In this document: one piece after another, positions 35,385 through 46,560 of the stretch
How the letters are laid out: each line of letters opens with the position of its first letter
Position numbering within the stretch: position 1 is the stretch's first letter
Source of the DNA: Isoetes taiwanensis
Taxonomy: Eukaryota > Streptophyta > Lycopodiopsida > Isoetales > Isoetaceae
Direction: 5' to 3'
DNA length: 64,000 nt
Assembly: GCA_021234155.1 (NCBI GenBank)
Contig: JAJEKV010000041.1
Location: 8,502,917-8,566,916, forward strand
The notes under the pieces: generated by a model
Databases searched by the model: none
What the model saw: only the letters and a program-made list of their open reading frames with translations
Told to the model about the DNA's origin: nothing
Position numbers and translations under genes: made by a program

Positions 35385-37220
35385 ACGTAGGTTCTTGAGA
35401 CTCCGCCGAAAGGCGTGGTGATACCATGTTCAATCCCTTCTTTACTTACTCAGAAGCGATATTCAACACGGATGGAGTCAGGCCCAGCGTCGCCATGAGC
35501 TGCGCAGCGGCGCCTCGCCCGAATATGTCCACATATTACTCTGGTTACGATTGTCTCTTCTCCGTTAATGCGAGGCTTAATCATTCCACCACCACGACAA
35601 CTTTCGAGGCCAGGCCTCCCACAGTGGAAGGTAAGCCATTTATTCAGGATTCCGCAATTTAGCCCACATCATGCGAGGAGAACGCCTGACCCTTTAGTTT
35701 ACTCGGAATCCCCAACTCAAAGATCGAAGCGGAGACCACACTTAATTTTCTGCGGAACATGTCACACTTAGAAATGTTTTCTCCCATTGGTAATCTTTCT
35801 TTAGGAACTTGGTGCCAGCTTCACCTTTGTCAATTCCCCTGCAAGTCTGTTCCGCCATGCTTGTTCCCCACCGGCTGTTCATGCATCCCACAACCTTTAT
35901 TTCCCACTTTGCTTGATTACCTCTTTTTACTAATCTCCACAACTATGCGGTTTGGTACCTATCGACAACCAACACCCTCTGTCTTTTCTTTTCACCGTCT
36001 GAACTTACCCATTCATCTTGTAGAGCTCTACATGCTAGAAACTCCATATCCACTCTTTGGAAATGATAAAGGTAAACCACATAGACGAGTGCTCGGGCTC
36101 ATGGATGAATTTGGAGTCACTTGCGGTCTGGGCGTCATAGATCCAAAACTAAATTCCACATCTTTTCGTGACCACCACGAAGATAGGCGATGGCAAACAA
36201 AGCCAACTGGAAACAAGATTGGATACACATGAAGACCCTCTTTCTTTCCCATTCACGGCGCCTTGCGGATGATCGACAAAATGGCGAGCGACCTCAGCCT
36301 TTCGAAGCGAGGAACCGAATCGCATAGAGACTTTGCGCGAATGGCTATGAGATCTTAGTCAACAAGTTGAAGGGTACAGCAAAGCCAAATTCTAGTGTAG
36401 TTTCTTCAAGGCTTACCCTCTCCATCCTGGGTTATGGTAGGTATTTCGCCCCAGACATTACAAGAAGCCATTGAATTAATTCGATCACTTTCTGTTCCAT
36501 GTTTCCTCACTTGGCGGTGATCAAAATACGATACTCCCCATTTCCTCGGCTGCACCGCACCTCGGCTGCCTCCGGCGGTTCCCAAAATAACATTTGGTGT
36601 ACTATTTGCGATTTTCCGGGACATCGGCGAATGGGTGTAATACGTGGATAGCATGATCCATTGCAAAATAGCTGCCATGGAATACCAGCGAAGAATGTGC
36701 AAATCCGCGACCAAATCCATTATAGACAGCGTCTTGTTCACCCGAAGTCACGAAGGTACCCATAAACTCAACTGAACACGAGGTACGATACGACAACAAC
36801 AACAACCCGGTGCTCGCGGCAATACAGCGTGGACCTCACCGTTCCACTTTTTGATCCAATAAAGTCCCAATGTTTCAAGCGTGACCAATGGGGTCATCGG
36901 TCGCGGTGTCCTCAACTACCCTCAAGAGTTCAAATCACAAATTCACGGCACCAATCAAACCCGCGGCCGGTCGTCTTACACCTGCTTTTCAAATTATGGG
37001 ATAGCCAAAGGAGGGCAAGGCCAGCCCGATTCATCAAGCGGCCACCACGGCGGCCACCACAGCAACAACCATGACGGCCAAACAACTCAAAAACAATTGG
37101 ATGATCAACTCCAAGAAGAAATTTACCAGCCTGCAATCAACACCCGACCTTGAATCCTCAAAATTTGGATTGAAGGTTCTCCCTGCGCCATAAGCACCCC
37201 GTGCACCAAGTTTTAGCAAT
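35385..37220 (+). pseudogene. gag leader and gag, copy A, truncated by duplication edge
   Basis: Collinear with 46,561-48,450 of the complete element. It has the leader, the frame around 35,759-36,232, the segment matching the main gag frame (36,240-36,480) and the Gln/Asn-rich tail (37,050-37,150). It breaks off at about 37,215, where sequence switches to the start of copy B. No pol follows. Confidence 0.7.
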
Positions 37221-38809
37221 ACGCTTTATCAAATTGATAGATAATATCCTAGAGTTCTTTATTGAACATTGTCATACAGATTAGTTTACCTTAGCATTCC
37301 TAGCACTTCAAACCCGCAGCAAGACTCAAAACGGTAAAGTCCAGTGCTGCAGCATTACTCAAAGTAAATTTATGGATGGAGCACCACAAAAGCCGGTGGA
37401 GCCAAAATAATGCAGGATCTTTGAAGACACAAAGTTACGTGCTTTGAAGGTATGCTAGGTTATTGCATGAAGGACTTTGGAAAGCCTCATTTGATTATGC
37501 GCATACATAATATCCTGCGTCGGCCGGAAGCCCGGTAGGGAAGAAAAATATGCGTTATATATATAGATGGGAGAAAATCAAAAAGATGAGGAGTTTGTCT
37601 AGATCCTAAAACTTACTCGTAAAAGTTGCGTCATTTACTGCGGAATTATAATGTGTAATCGTCGTAGGCCACCATTGATGTACACAATCACGAGATAGTG
37701 GGAGCGGGGAAAGTTCTATCTCGGCACACAATGGGCTATACCTACTAACTGACCCAAAATGTAGATCAAAGAGAAAAGTTGAGCGGCGCATATGATCTAA
37801 TAGTGGAACCCATTCCAAGCAGCAGTGAGAATGTAGTTAGTTCTTTATGGTGCAGGCCAATGATCCGGCCTCTGTCAGAGCGTCGCGTTAATCCATTTTG
37901 CTAATCCCCAGGTACTTTGGCGAGCATGTTGACACAGCCGAATGAGGCGAACAAAATCATTGAAGCACATGTTACTTGACCAGAGACTCCAAAAATACAA
38001 TTGTAGGTGAGATTGGAGTCTTTTTGGAACTCATTTTTGCGGCGAGTGACACTACGAATTATTCAATAGAATACTATAGTAATTATCATTTAGTTTAATA
38101 TCTAGTGTAATAACGTATATTTCATTTGCGTTTATATTTGTTAACATGCAGGTTATAGAAGCCCCCAATGCATCACCTCCACGTGACATTCCCGTCATTC
38201 CTGAAGTAAACAATAATATAGAGCCGGAAATTATCGCATAGTACTGACCCAGGTTGATTCAAGTTGATTAGTTCCTCCACCATCGGTATAACCACCACCT
38301 CCACATGGCGTGAGGAATCACATGGCGTTATGTCATTGTGGTTAGTTGGATATATCAATGAACTGAACTCAATTGAGAACTTCATTGTTGATGCACATAT
38401 TCGTTTGGACATAGACTAGCAGAGGCAATTACGTGCGCAAATAAATAGGCTAACTGCCTTCTGCAGATTGTTTGATAGACAAATCAACCAAGATGTGTAT
38501 CGCATCTTAAATCGCCATCCATATTGAGTGCTTGTAAATTGACATACTACTTTTACCTACTTAATACATAATATTTTATTAAAGCATATATAATAAAATT
38601 ACATTATGGTATAACATTATATTTTGTTACTTATGCCTTATGTTAGTATTTGTTTTCATTTGTTATAATGGTATATATTGCTACATGTTTTACACCCTAC
38701 ATATAATTAATTACACAACATAACATCAATTCATTCAATGTTGTTTTTTTTTTGCCCCGAAGTTGTAAAATTTTTTTAGGTATTACAAAACCATTACATT
38801 ACACACTTT

Positions 38810-39090
38810 AAAATTAAATTCCCCCTTAAATCCCCTTTGGTTTGGGTGCATATTCACACAGGGGGTGATGTAGGGCAGCGGGAGCTCCTAAAATTATGTT
38901 TCGCATTTACAAAATCAACATCATATAGTACGTTACCTCAAATCTTATAGTATATTGCAAATCTGCTTATATAGTATACCAAATTTTGTACATGCATACC
39001 CCACAAATGAGGACCTTTGTGGCCATGCAGTCAGGATTAAGGAATATGCCTATCCACTTGACTCACCGATCAGGGAGTCACCTCGATGTG
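38810..39090. mobile_element. MITE relative, copy B
   Basis: Better preserved than copy A: CCCCTTTGGTTTGGGTGCAT, CACAGGGGGTGATGTAGGGC, ACAAAATCAACATCATATAG, ACCCCACAAATGAGGACC and GGATTAAGGAATATGCCTATCC all match the spacer and inner arms of the foldback element at 2.46-2.96 kb. Confidence 0.65.
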
Positions 39091-39099
39091 AATATCTGC

Positions 39100-39545
39100 A
39101 GATATCCTCCGTCAATTAGAGAACCAAGACCAAAAAGAGATCAACGTAGGACAAAGGAAAATATGATCCATAGACTCTTCCTGTAGGTAGCCAGAATGAC
39201 AGAGAGTTGAGACATTGTATCTCTTGGACAAGGACACAAGATTAGTCAAACTTTTATTAGCCACAAGCCAAATGAAAAAGCTGATCTTTGAAGTGCAATA
39301 GGAATTCCATATGTTTTTGAAAAGAGAATGAATTCCTGATTGATTTAATGACCATTTTTGCATGGCTTCGACAGAAGCATCAATGTGACTCAGATTGGAA
39401 TATCTATATCACTGACCTTGTAGACATTCTTCCCTTTTAGAGTCCATCTCAGAGTAGTACTATAAGCATTGAAATTTTTGAAAGGGACAAGAATATTCTT
39501 GAAGTGTGCATATAGTTTTTTGTCACTTGAAGTACCCCCGATGAT
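39100..39545 (-). pseudogene. L1 reverse-transcriptase zinc-binding (zf-RVT) domain, copy B
   Basis: The minus-strand frame 39,112-39,363 contains KNIWNSYCTSKISFFIWLVANKSL-type sequence followed by CHSGYLQEESMDHIFLCPT, the pattern of the plant zf-RVT domain that follows the RT in L1 LINEs: an IW...K.SFFIWL core and a Cys...DHIFLCP knuckle. The first Cys pair is partly lost. Just upstream (39,430-39,470) another frame has the RWTLKGK segment usual before the domain. The element is interrupted upstream by LINE-C2. Confidence 0.75.
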
Positions 39546-39552
39546 TGTTTTT

Positions 39553-40507
39553 AAGGAAGGAAGGAAGGAAGGTTCTTTTATGGTCAGCGGAGAATAATGC
39601 GGCCTATGGGACCCAAATTACAGGCGCAGCAAGCCCGTTGCTACTAGAGTTCAAAACCCCCTTAGAGGAGGAAAAAGCCAATCCACCCGGCAACAAGCCT
39701 GTATTTCAGTACTGAAATATACATATACACATGAATTCCCGGCATCTGAGATAGGGGGTGAGTCCTTGATCCAAAACCTCACAGGAGGTAGGAGCCAAGG
39801 GATCGGCCGGCGGCGTCTTGAGTAGCTGCGTCTTTGAGGGGACATACAGTCGCACGGGGAGAATGTGGCGAGCAGAATCTGATTATAGGTTTGGGGCCAG
39901 TCACGGAAGGCATGGCTTTCATCTCAACAACCCCAGTAGGACAACAGCAGCCAAAGCTGTCTGGCTGGCGGCTCTCAACCTGGAGCCCGTCTCAAGCAGA
40001 GATGGTGGGCCTGTTGAATGGGCCAGCGATGATCTGCGCTTCTTCATGAGCAGCGGAAACCTTGAGTAGAGGCACGTGGCGGTGGGGTTTTAATATTAAC
40101 ATTTGTAGTGATACCATCTTTACATTCCGAGCATGGTAGTCCTAGAGCTTCCCGAGAAGCAAGTCCAAGTACCTCGGCCTATCATTTTGAGATGCAGTAT
40201 TGCACACAGGCGCACCTATATCGTCGTTCAATAGCGCCCGGCCAGCAGGCTCTCTTGTCCTTCCAACAAGCCACGAGTCATTCAGGAATCGCCATACCCG
40301 GTGTAGGAAGCCAAGTCGCGAGAGCGAGTGTAAGCCCATCGCGGCCACCGCTGCGGAAATAAACAATGTGTCTCGAGGGAGCCGCATCTTTGCGGGGGCA
40401 TGAATCATCTCACGCAACAAGATCGATATGGGCGAGGCTTCACCCCAAGTGCCCGTCAAAAATGCCTTTGGACCTGCTCTAAGTCGTTCAAAGTACGCCA
40501 AGGTTAC
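39553..40507 (-). mobile_element. LINE-C2: truncated LINE nested in L1 remnant
   Basis: AAGG tail at 39,553-39,572, then sequence collinear with the LINE-A 3' kilobase and with LINE-C1. Short diagnostic blocks include CCTATGGGACCC, GAGGAAAAAGCC, GATGGTGGGCC and TAGAGCTTCCCGAG. It ends near 40,507, where AAGTTATTATCTCTG matches the flank in copy A. Confidence 0.7.
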
Positions 40508-40509
40508 CA

Positions 40510-43500
40510 GCGGCCAAGAAATAAAAGTTATTATCTCTGTGAGGTCTTTTTGCTTAAGATACCTTTCGGACCATTTGTTGTAGATCCTAGGATGCTTGAT
40601 GGCTATCACTTTGGAGGCGTTGATCTTGGAAGATAGGGACCAAAATAAATTAAATTGTTCATAGTGGCATCAACTTTATCACTCTGTGGACAAGATTGAA
40701 CTTTATTCGGGCCATAATCAATTTTGCATTAGAAGGAGAATTTGGGCGGGATGCAAATGCACAAAAGCGGTCGGGGGCGATTACTTAATAGTAAGGATGA
40801 CCCAAGGGATAAAATATATTCAACTTAATAGCAATGAATTTAGAAAGCGAGGGCGTTACCCTTGATCATAATAAATGGAAAGTGCAAGCGATTACATGGC
40901 TTTGATAAGAACCCTTTTGAGATTTTGACAAAAGTCCGGGGACACCCCTAAGTTGATTCCACATTTATTCACTTTAACTAGAGCAGCGATTAATCTTTTC
41001 CAAATGGACATCTTTATGCGGAAGGAAGATTAAGAAAATCTGGTGATAAAGATTTTACTTAGAATTGAGAGGCTCGGCTAATATACACCATCAAAATTTC
41101 ATGGAGTAGGCTTCACTATGAGGCTTTGCGGCTCCATAAAGGCGGTGGAATTTGAGAGAGGTAGGATCACGGCAAAGGGGAATCGGCCATAGAGATGGGA
41201 TCTTTTGAGAAGTTACCCCATATACGTCACTGCGGGATCACGGGATTCATTTACGATCAGCAGAGAGCAAATTAGAAAACTACCAAATAATAAACATTTT
41301 TTTTTTTGGGTTTTTCTTGGAATGATCTTAACTGATCTATGGCAATGATAAACCCAGAAGGCACTAGCTCAACCAAACTCCTGAAGAACTATTGCTACTA
41401 TTTGTGATCAAGTAATCGAACATTGACCTCTCACTTATATTGGAGTCTATAGATTTAGAGAGTCTCTTGTATGGAACATCTTTGGAGAGAGACGATAATT
41501 TCGGGCATACCAGTCACTATAACCTTCCAGCAAATTCTCTATCAATCACATAAAACTCATCAACATTCATCTTAACAGCGTATGTCAAAAATGTCGTCAC
41601 TTTCCGCTGAGCACTTGTTGCAACATCACTACCGGGTTGAAACCCAAAACATTTACTCCTTAAATAAATACCATTGACATCAAATGGTAGCTGCATAGAT
41701 TATTTTTTAAAGAAGTCATACTAAGCGGCATTTTTCTCACTTAATACCAAATTCCTCTGAAAACAAAAATTCCTGCAAGTTGATACAAAGCAAGTTAAAT
41801 GTACATTTATTTTTTTATAATACAAAGCATTCACGAAGATCGGCGTAATATCACGGACATTTTAGTAACCCTCCAATTTGTATTTGTATTTCTCCATATA
41901 ATGATGCATCCTAAGTAAATAATAATGGTCCTATAGTTTTAGCCTAATTTAAAATCTCACATTATAGATTACGTTTTGTTATTTAAAAAATAAAGCGGCT
42001 ACTTATATGACCATTAAATTGATTATATATGTATGTATATATATGAATTTTGCTTATCTCAAGCAAAAAAGCCTTCCATTATTTGGGATCCAATAACTAA
42101 GAGTGAAAAGCAGATAGCAACATTGAATTATACTCCTATAGACTCATATTTGCCGGAGTCATAATGAGCATATAAGAATACAAATTCTACGACCATATTA
42201 TGATCTTCTAATATAGAACATGTACTCCTAGGTGGGAAAATTTATTTGCACCCAGCGTCCATAGTAAAGCAAAGTTAGAACCGTTGTCAACTCACGAATC
42301 ATGCGGTGTCATAAACCACAAATACCCCCACGCTATGATTGTCATAGGAGTTCTATATTAGAGAAATCATATTGGTGGTCTACATGCTCAAATATCTCCC
42401 TTATACAATTACTACATAGATGGTCTATTCACCCACAATGAAAAATATTTTAACAAAACATCTATAACTATATCTAGACCAATATGTCTAGATGAGCATA
42501 CTTGAAGCAGTAAAATCTACCACCTAGAATGATAAATTTATTATGCTTCAATAATCATATGTGAAGTCTGCAGCATAATCATCACCCATTATCCAGCGTC
42601 ATAGTGTCAATCAAGCGAAGCATAGTTTGAAAAATCTCATCATTAACTATGTTTTTTGCCATCATTTGGCAATATCTGACAATAATTCAATAGTTGGATT
42701 CCATGCAGTGCTTTTATGAAAAACCAAAATAGAAAGGACACAGGTTGTTAGTCTCCATCCCTTCCAATCCTTGTTGTTCCTCATGGAAACCATTATTTAT
42801 AGCTGGTGTTTTTAGCTCCAATCGGCTGATGCCTTTATTTAAAGTTGACCACAATAATACATGCCATTGTCTGGTTTGGCGAAATAATAGAAGAGGTTGG
42901 CTTACCAATATAGATAATTTGTCATAAAATGAATCGAGAAAAAGTGAATCTTAGCTGGGGCTTTTTTTTCTTACTAGTCTGATAAAATGAGTAATGCCAT
43001 GAATGCCATCATCTTTGAGGATTCGTGCATATTTTTCTATGGCTATACAAAACTTTCAAATTGAAATTAGATGTTTTATCACCTCCAAAGATATGAAAAA
43101 TACATGCAACACCAAAGCATACTTATATTTTCTCATAATAAAAGCGATCATAGGATCCATTCGGTATTGCATCTGAGTCAAAAATAAACATTTGCAATAA
43201 TAATTTTGCACATGCATGTCGTCTCAGCGAGGTCAACCAAAAATCGCCTTCAAAAGTTACTCGGACTTCGACTGGGGCAGTTATCTGTGTCCCACATCAG
43301 GAGCTGTCGGCTATCCCTGCTTTGGGTGATGTGCGACCTCTAAGATTAGCCATAGATTATCCCCTTATTTCTGCGGTAAGGCCAAGCGTGGCCTTCCTGT
43401 TCGGAAATCCTACTTGCCAATTTGAAATATTTTTGTGGCCCAATAGTCATTTGTCAAACCCTTGCGTAGGGTTTTTAGCTTCGAGCAAATACCGTCGCAA

Positions 43501-44500
43501 CTTATTTTTTCTAGCATGACCCACTTTATTTAGGGATAAGGTTCCCCAAATGATTGGAGTTAGTAAGGTTTTGCGAAGGTGGGCGAAATATGGGGGATTA
43601 GGGTTTGGTAAAAAATAACGGCCTTGTCCTAATGTTAGCATTTTGTTGGAAGCAGCGTGGCCGGGCGCCCTCAGAGCATAACCCCTAAGAACGAAGAAGA
43701 ATGGAGTTGCTTGCCGCACAAGAGAATCTGCTTTTCAGCCGGACGATGAAAGCTTTTCCGAGGAGATGCAAAATTCTGCGAAGCGAAGGGAAGGGGCGAC
43801 TCGGCCTTTTTTGAGCTATGGCATCATGCAAAGATGCCTTAGTAGGCTGTTGCTTGTTCTTTCCTTTACCTTTGTTTATCTACCTACCGCAATTGGTTTG
43901 TGGAGGCCTCTTCTTGAACTTCACTCTGAACCTACTACATGAGTGAAAGGCTTTGGAAGTTTCAATGTAAGCTTTAGAAGCTCTCTTCAAGGTGCGGCTA
44001 AATTGAAGCTCAATTGGTTCTTGATGGGTGGTTGGGAGGATTAGGAAGAAGAGTCTTTGCAAAAGTTCAGAGAGGAGTCAACTACGTGAAAATGCAATTT
44101 GTTTGAGCTATGTTTTCTTTGGGGAAATCTTATTTGTCAAATCTTTCTTTGAAAATCTTTTCTTGACTGGCTGATAAAACATCTTTATTTGATCTTTGTT
44201 TTCTTGGTAGTTGTTGGTCGAGGAAGAAGACTTCGAACTTGTGCTCAATCACGGAGTTCTTATGTATTGTCTGTTGAATGGCAACTTTCATTTCTGTCAT
44301 TTCTTCTTATGTGTGTCATATATTACATTCTTCACTCTGTTATACGTATTTCTTCTTATCACGTGATACGTAAATGGCCAATGGTAGCTTTTGCATTTTT
44401 GTGTGTATGGATTCAACTATATGATGTATGTAATATGCGTATAATGGCGTGTAAGTCTTGGTATCACGTGGAGTGCGATGTGGCAAATTCCGACCCTCGA
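40510..44500. other. 4 kb unassigned, duplicate of 29.3-33.3 kb
   Basis: The first 100 bases likely belong to the L1 remnant on the minus strand (frame with KHPRIYNKWSERY). I could not identify the remainder. Its open frames do not persist between the two copies, so no gene is supported. Confidence 0.4.
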
Positions 44501-44559
44501 TTTGGCATATTCACTTAGAATTATGCTTAGTCAATGATCAAAAAAAACAATAAGGATAG

Positions 44560-45960
44560 AGCAATCTGATAAGGATAATAATATCTCCCAAACTTGTCAA
44601 ACTTTATTATTTGCCACTAAAATTGGTTGTTGTTCAAGCTATGTCCATGCTTAATCTTTGGTGTCAAATTCCCATAGCCAGATGCTAGAAATTAATAAAG
44701 CTAGCTTTCAACCAAGGGGACCCACTTGCCAAATTAAAATATTTTCATAGTCTAATAGATCCTTGGCAAGCCCCTTGTAAATTTTTCTATCCTTGCATAT
44801 GGCCAAACCTTTGCAAATATATCACCCCTTAGCATGCCGCTTTACGGGATATCAATTTCTCCCACATGTAAAATTTCTTGTCTGCCTGCGAAATTGATTG
44901 TTGCTTCAGAAATTACATAAAATGCATGATCTCTGGCCCCAACTTCCATATATTAATGGAATATTCTCTTCTTTTAAGAATGTTGACTATCCATTCTTTC
45001 TTTAGAAGAGCCTTGATGACCTTAAATAACAAGGGGTAGAAGGTATATAGTATTTTGCATCCTTGTCATTATAATAAATGTAGGTTGCAAAACTTGTTTT
45101 GCTTCATATTACCCTATTGGTGTATAGTCTTTAAATATCGCCTAAAGACATTAGTAGCGGTCCTTGTTAAAACCATTTTTATAGAAAGTCACAGACCATT
45201 TTTTGAACTCGGTACAAGAGGATCCTTTGCATAAGTAAAAATAATGTAGTTGCTTGTGTCCTGATTAAATTGTAGCATTGCCTTATGTCTACATTGGAAG
45301 CCAATTGAATATATTGAATAAAATTGAGCGGTAATGACCTCAGTTTTGTCAATTTAGTAGTATCATATTTGCCTAGCTTGTCATCAAAACACGTATGTGG
45401 ACATTTAAGAAATTGCATCTTGGTAGATTATAGTCATTCAATATGCTTTCACATTTATCCTCTCTTTAATTTTTCTAGAAATTAAAGAGGATAAATCCAC
45501 CAAGGATTGTCATCTATTCTTGGTTGCTTGTCCATGAACATTCTTATGTTATGATTATTATTAAGACTGCTAAATCATCAATATATCATTATGTATCTTG
45601 AAATAAGCTAACAAATCCTTTCTTCCTAAAAAGCGCCAATCTTAGGATGAATCGAGGCTCATATTGTACCAAATAAAATATTACACCACAATGGAAACAT
45701 AAAAATCCCATGGGTATTCCTTTCATTTTGTTTCCATACGGCATTCCCTAATTGAATGTAGCAGTTGGATATCAACCAATTATTGATACCATTTTAGTTT
45801 AATGATATATCAATTGCTTTGAATTATGCGTATGCTTTTAGGTGCTTACTAATTTATGGAAGTGATATATATCCTTCTTAATTATCGAGGTCAAGTTTTG
45901 CTAATCTTATATTCTAGACTTAAGTAGTATATCTTATAAGTTGTAGTATCTTATGAGTTG
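44560..45960 (-). pseudogene. Reverse transcriptase remnant resembling Penelope-like RT, copy B
   Basis: Duplicate of the copy A remnant with partly better motifs. YIDDLAVL is readable at 45,562-45,585 and follows a GIPMG-type box at about 45,710. The frame 45,179-45,418 carries DDKLGKYDTTK, FNFIQYIQLASNV and a NLIRTQATT block. Comparing the two copies shows that blocks broken in one are often intact in the other, which supports a once-intact enzyme. The family call rests on motif pattern alone. Confidence 0.5.
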
Positions 45961-45977
45961 TATATCTTAAAAGTAGT

Positions 45978-46560
45978 TGTTAGTACATTACTGGCGGACA
46001 CGGTCTATACTTTAACGCATGGGCTGAGGCCCCGGCAGTGTCCAAGAAAGGGATCTACAAAGCCCCGCGGAGTCAAAGCTCCTCCAAAAATGAGAAGACC
46101 CAAAGGTAGGACCCACGGCGGGCCACTACTTATGCATTATACTGACGCGGGCGGCTCGATTCTTTGTTGATGCCGTGTAGTGGAGTACTTAGCGTTGTCA
46201 TGATGAGGATCAGATTCAGGCCATTAAGCCCTCCGTGTTCCTATATATTGTAGCATTTTTGCTCCTTCAAAAAAGGTTGAGTGTTCTTTTGTGTCACTCA
46301 CAGGCGGAACATCTTTGGTGTCGCTTTGTTAATGTCGCTCTTTGAGCCTTCATTGTACGCTTGTTTTGATCAATGGTTAACGGTGTTCTCCACAAGTGTC
46401 TTGTGTGTTTCATTGTGTATTGCAATTCTTTGTTTTATCCCGGTTTTTCTTGTTCTTTCCTCTTGTTAGCAAAATCCAGCGACAAGAGTGTCGAGTTGCC
46501 CTGCCCAGGACTTCAAGGATCTCGGTCATCCCCTCGGCGATCCGAGCCGGACCCCAAACA
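45978..46560 (+). repeat. 5' LTR, copy B
   Basis: Begins TGTTAG and ends ACCCCAAACA, bounded by GTAGT on the left. It aligns along its length with the 3' LTR, with many small indels. The U3-R part holds a TATA box. Confidence 0.9.
46240..46252 (+). promoter_or_regulatory. LTR promoter TATA box
   Basis: CCTATATATTGTAGC is retained in all three LTR copies (35,063-35,077; 46,239-46,253; 56,700-56,714). It is followed by GCTCCTT and GAGTGTTCTTTTGTG, the probable transcription start area. Known LTR promoters of plant elements have this layout; the start site itself is inferred. Confidence 0.55.

Larger units (their letters stand above)
26043..37220. repeat. 11.2-kb tandem duplication, copy A
   Basis: The sequence from ATCAAATTGATAGATAAT (26,043) to GTGCACCAAGTTTT (37,201-37,214) recurs collinearly at 37,228-48,455. 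All landmarks match in order: MITE relative (27.7/38.8), L1 remnant (28.0/39.2), AAGG tail and LINE-C (28.35/39.55), RT remnant (34.1/45.3), GTAGT target site (34,801/45,973), LTR and gag. Copies differ by numerous small indels. The right edge lies inside gag of the LTR retrotransposon. Confidence 0.9.
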
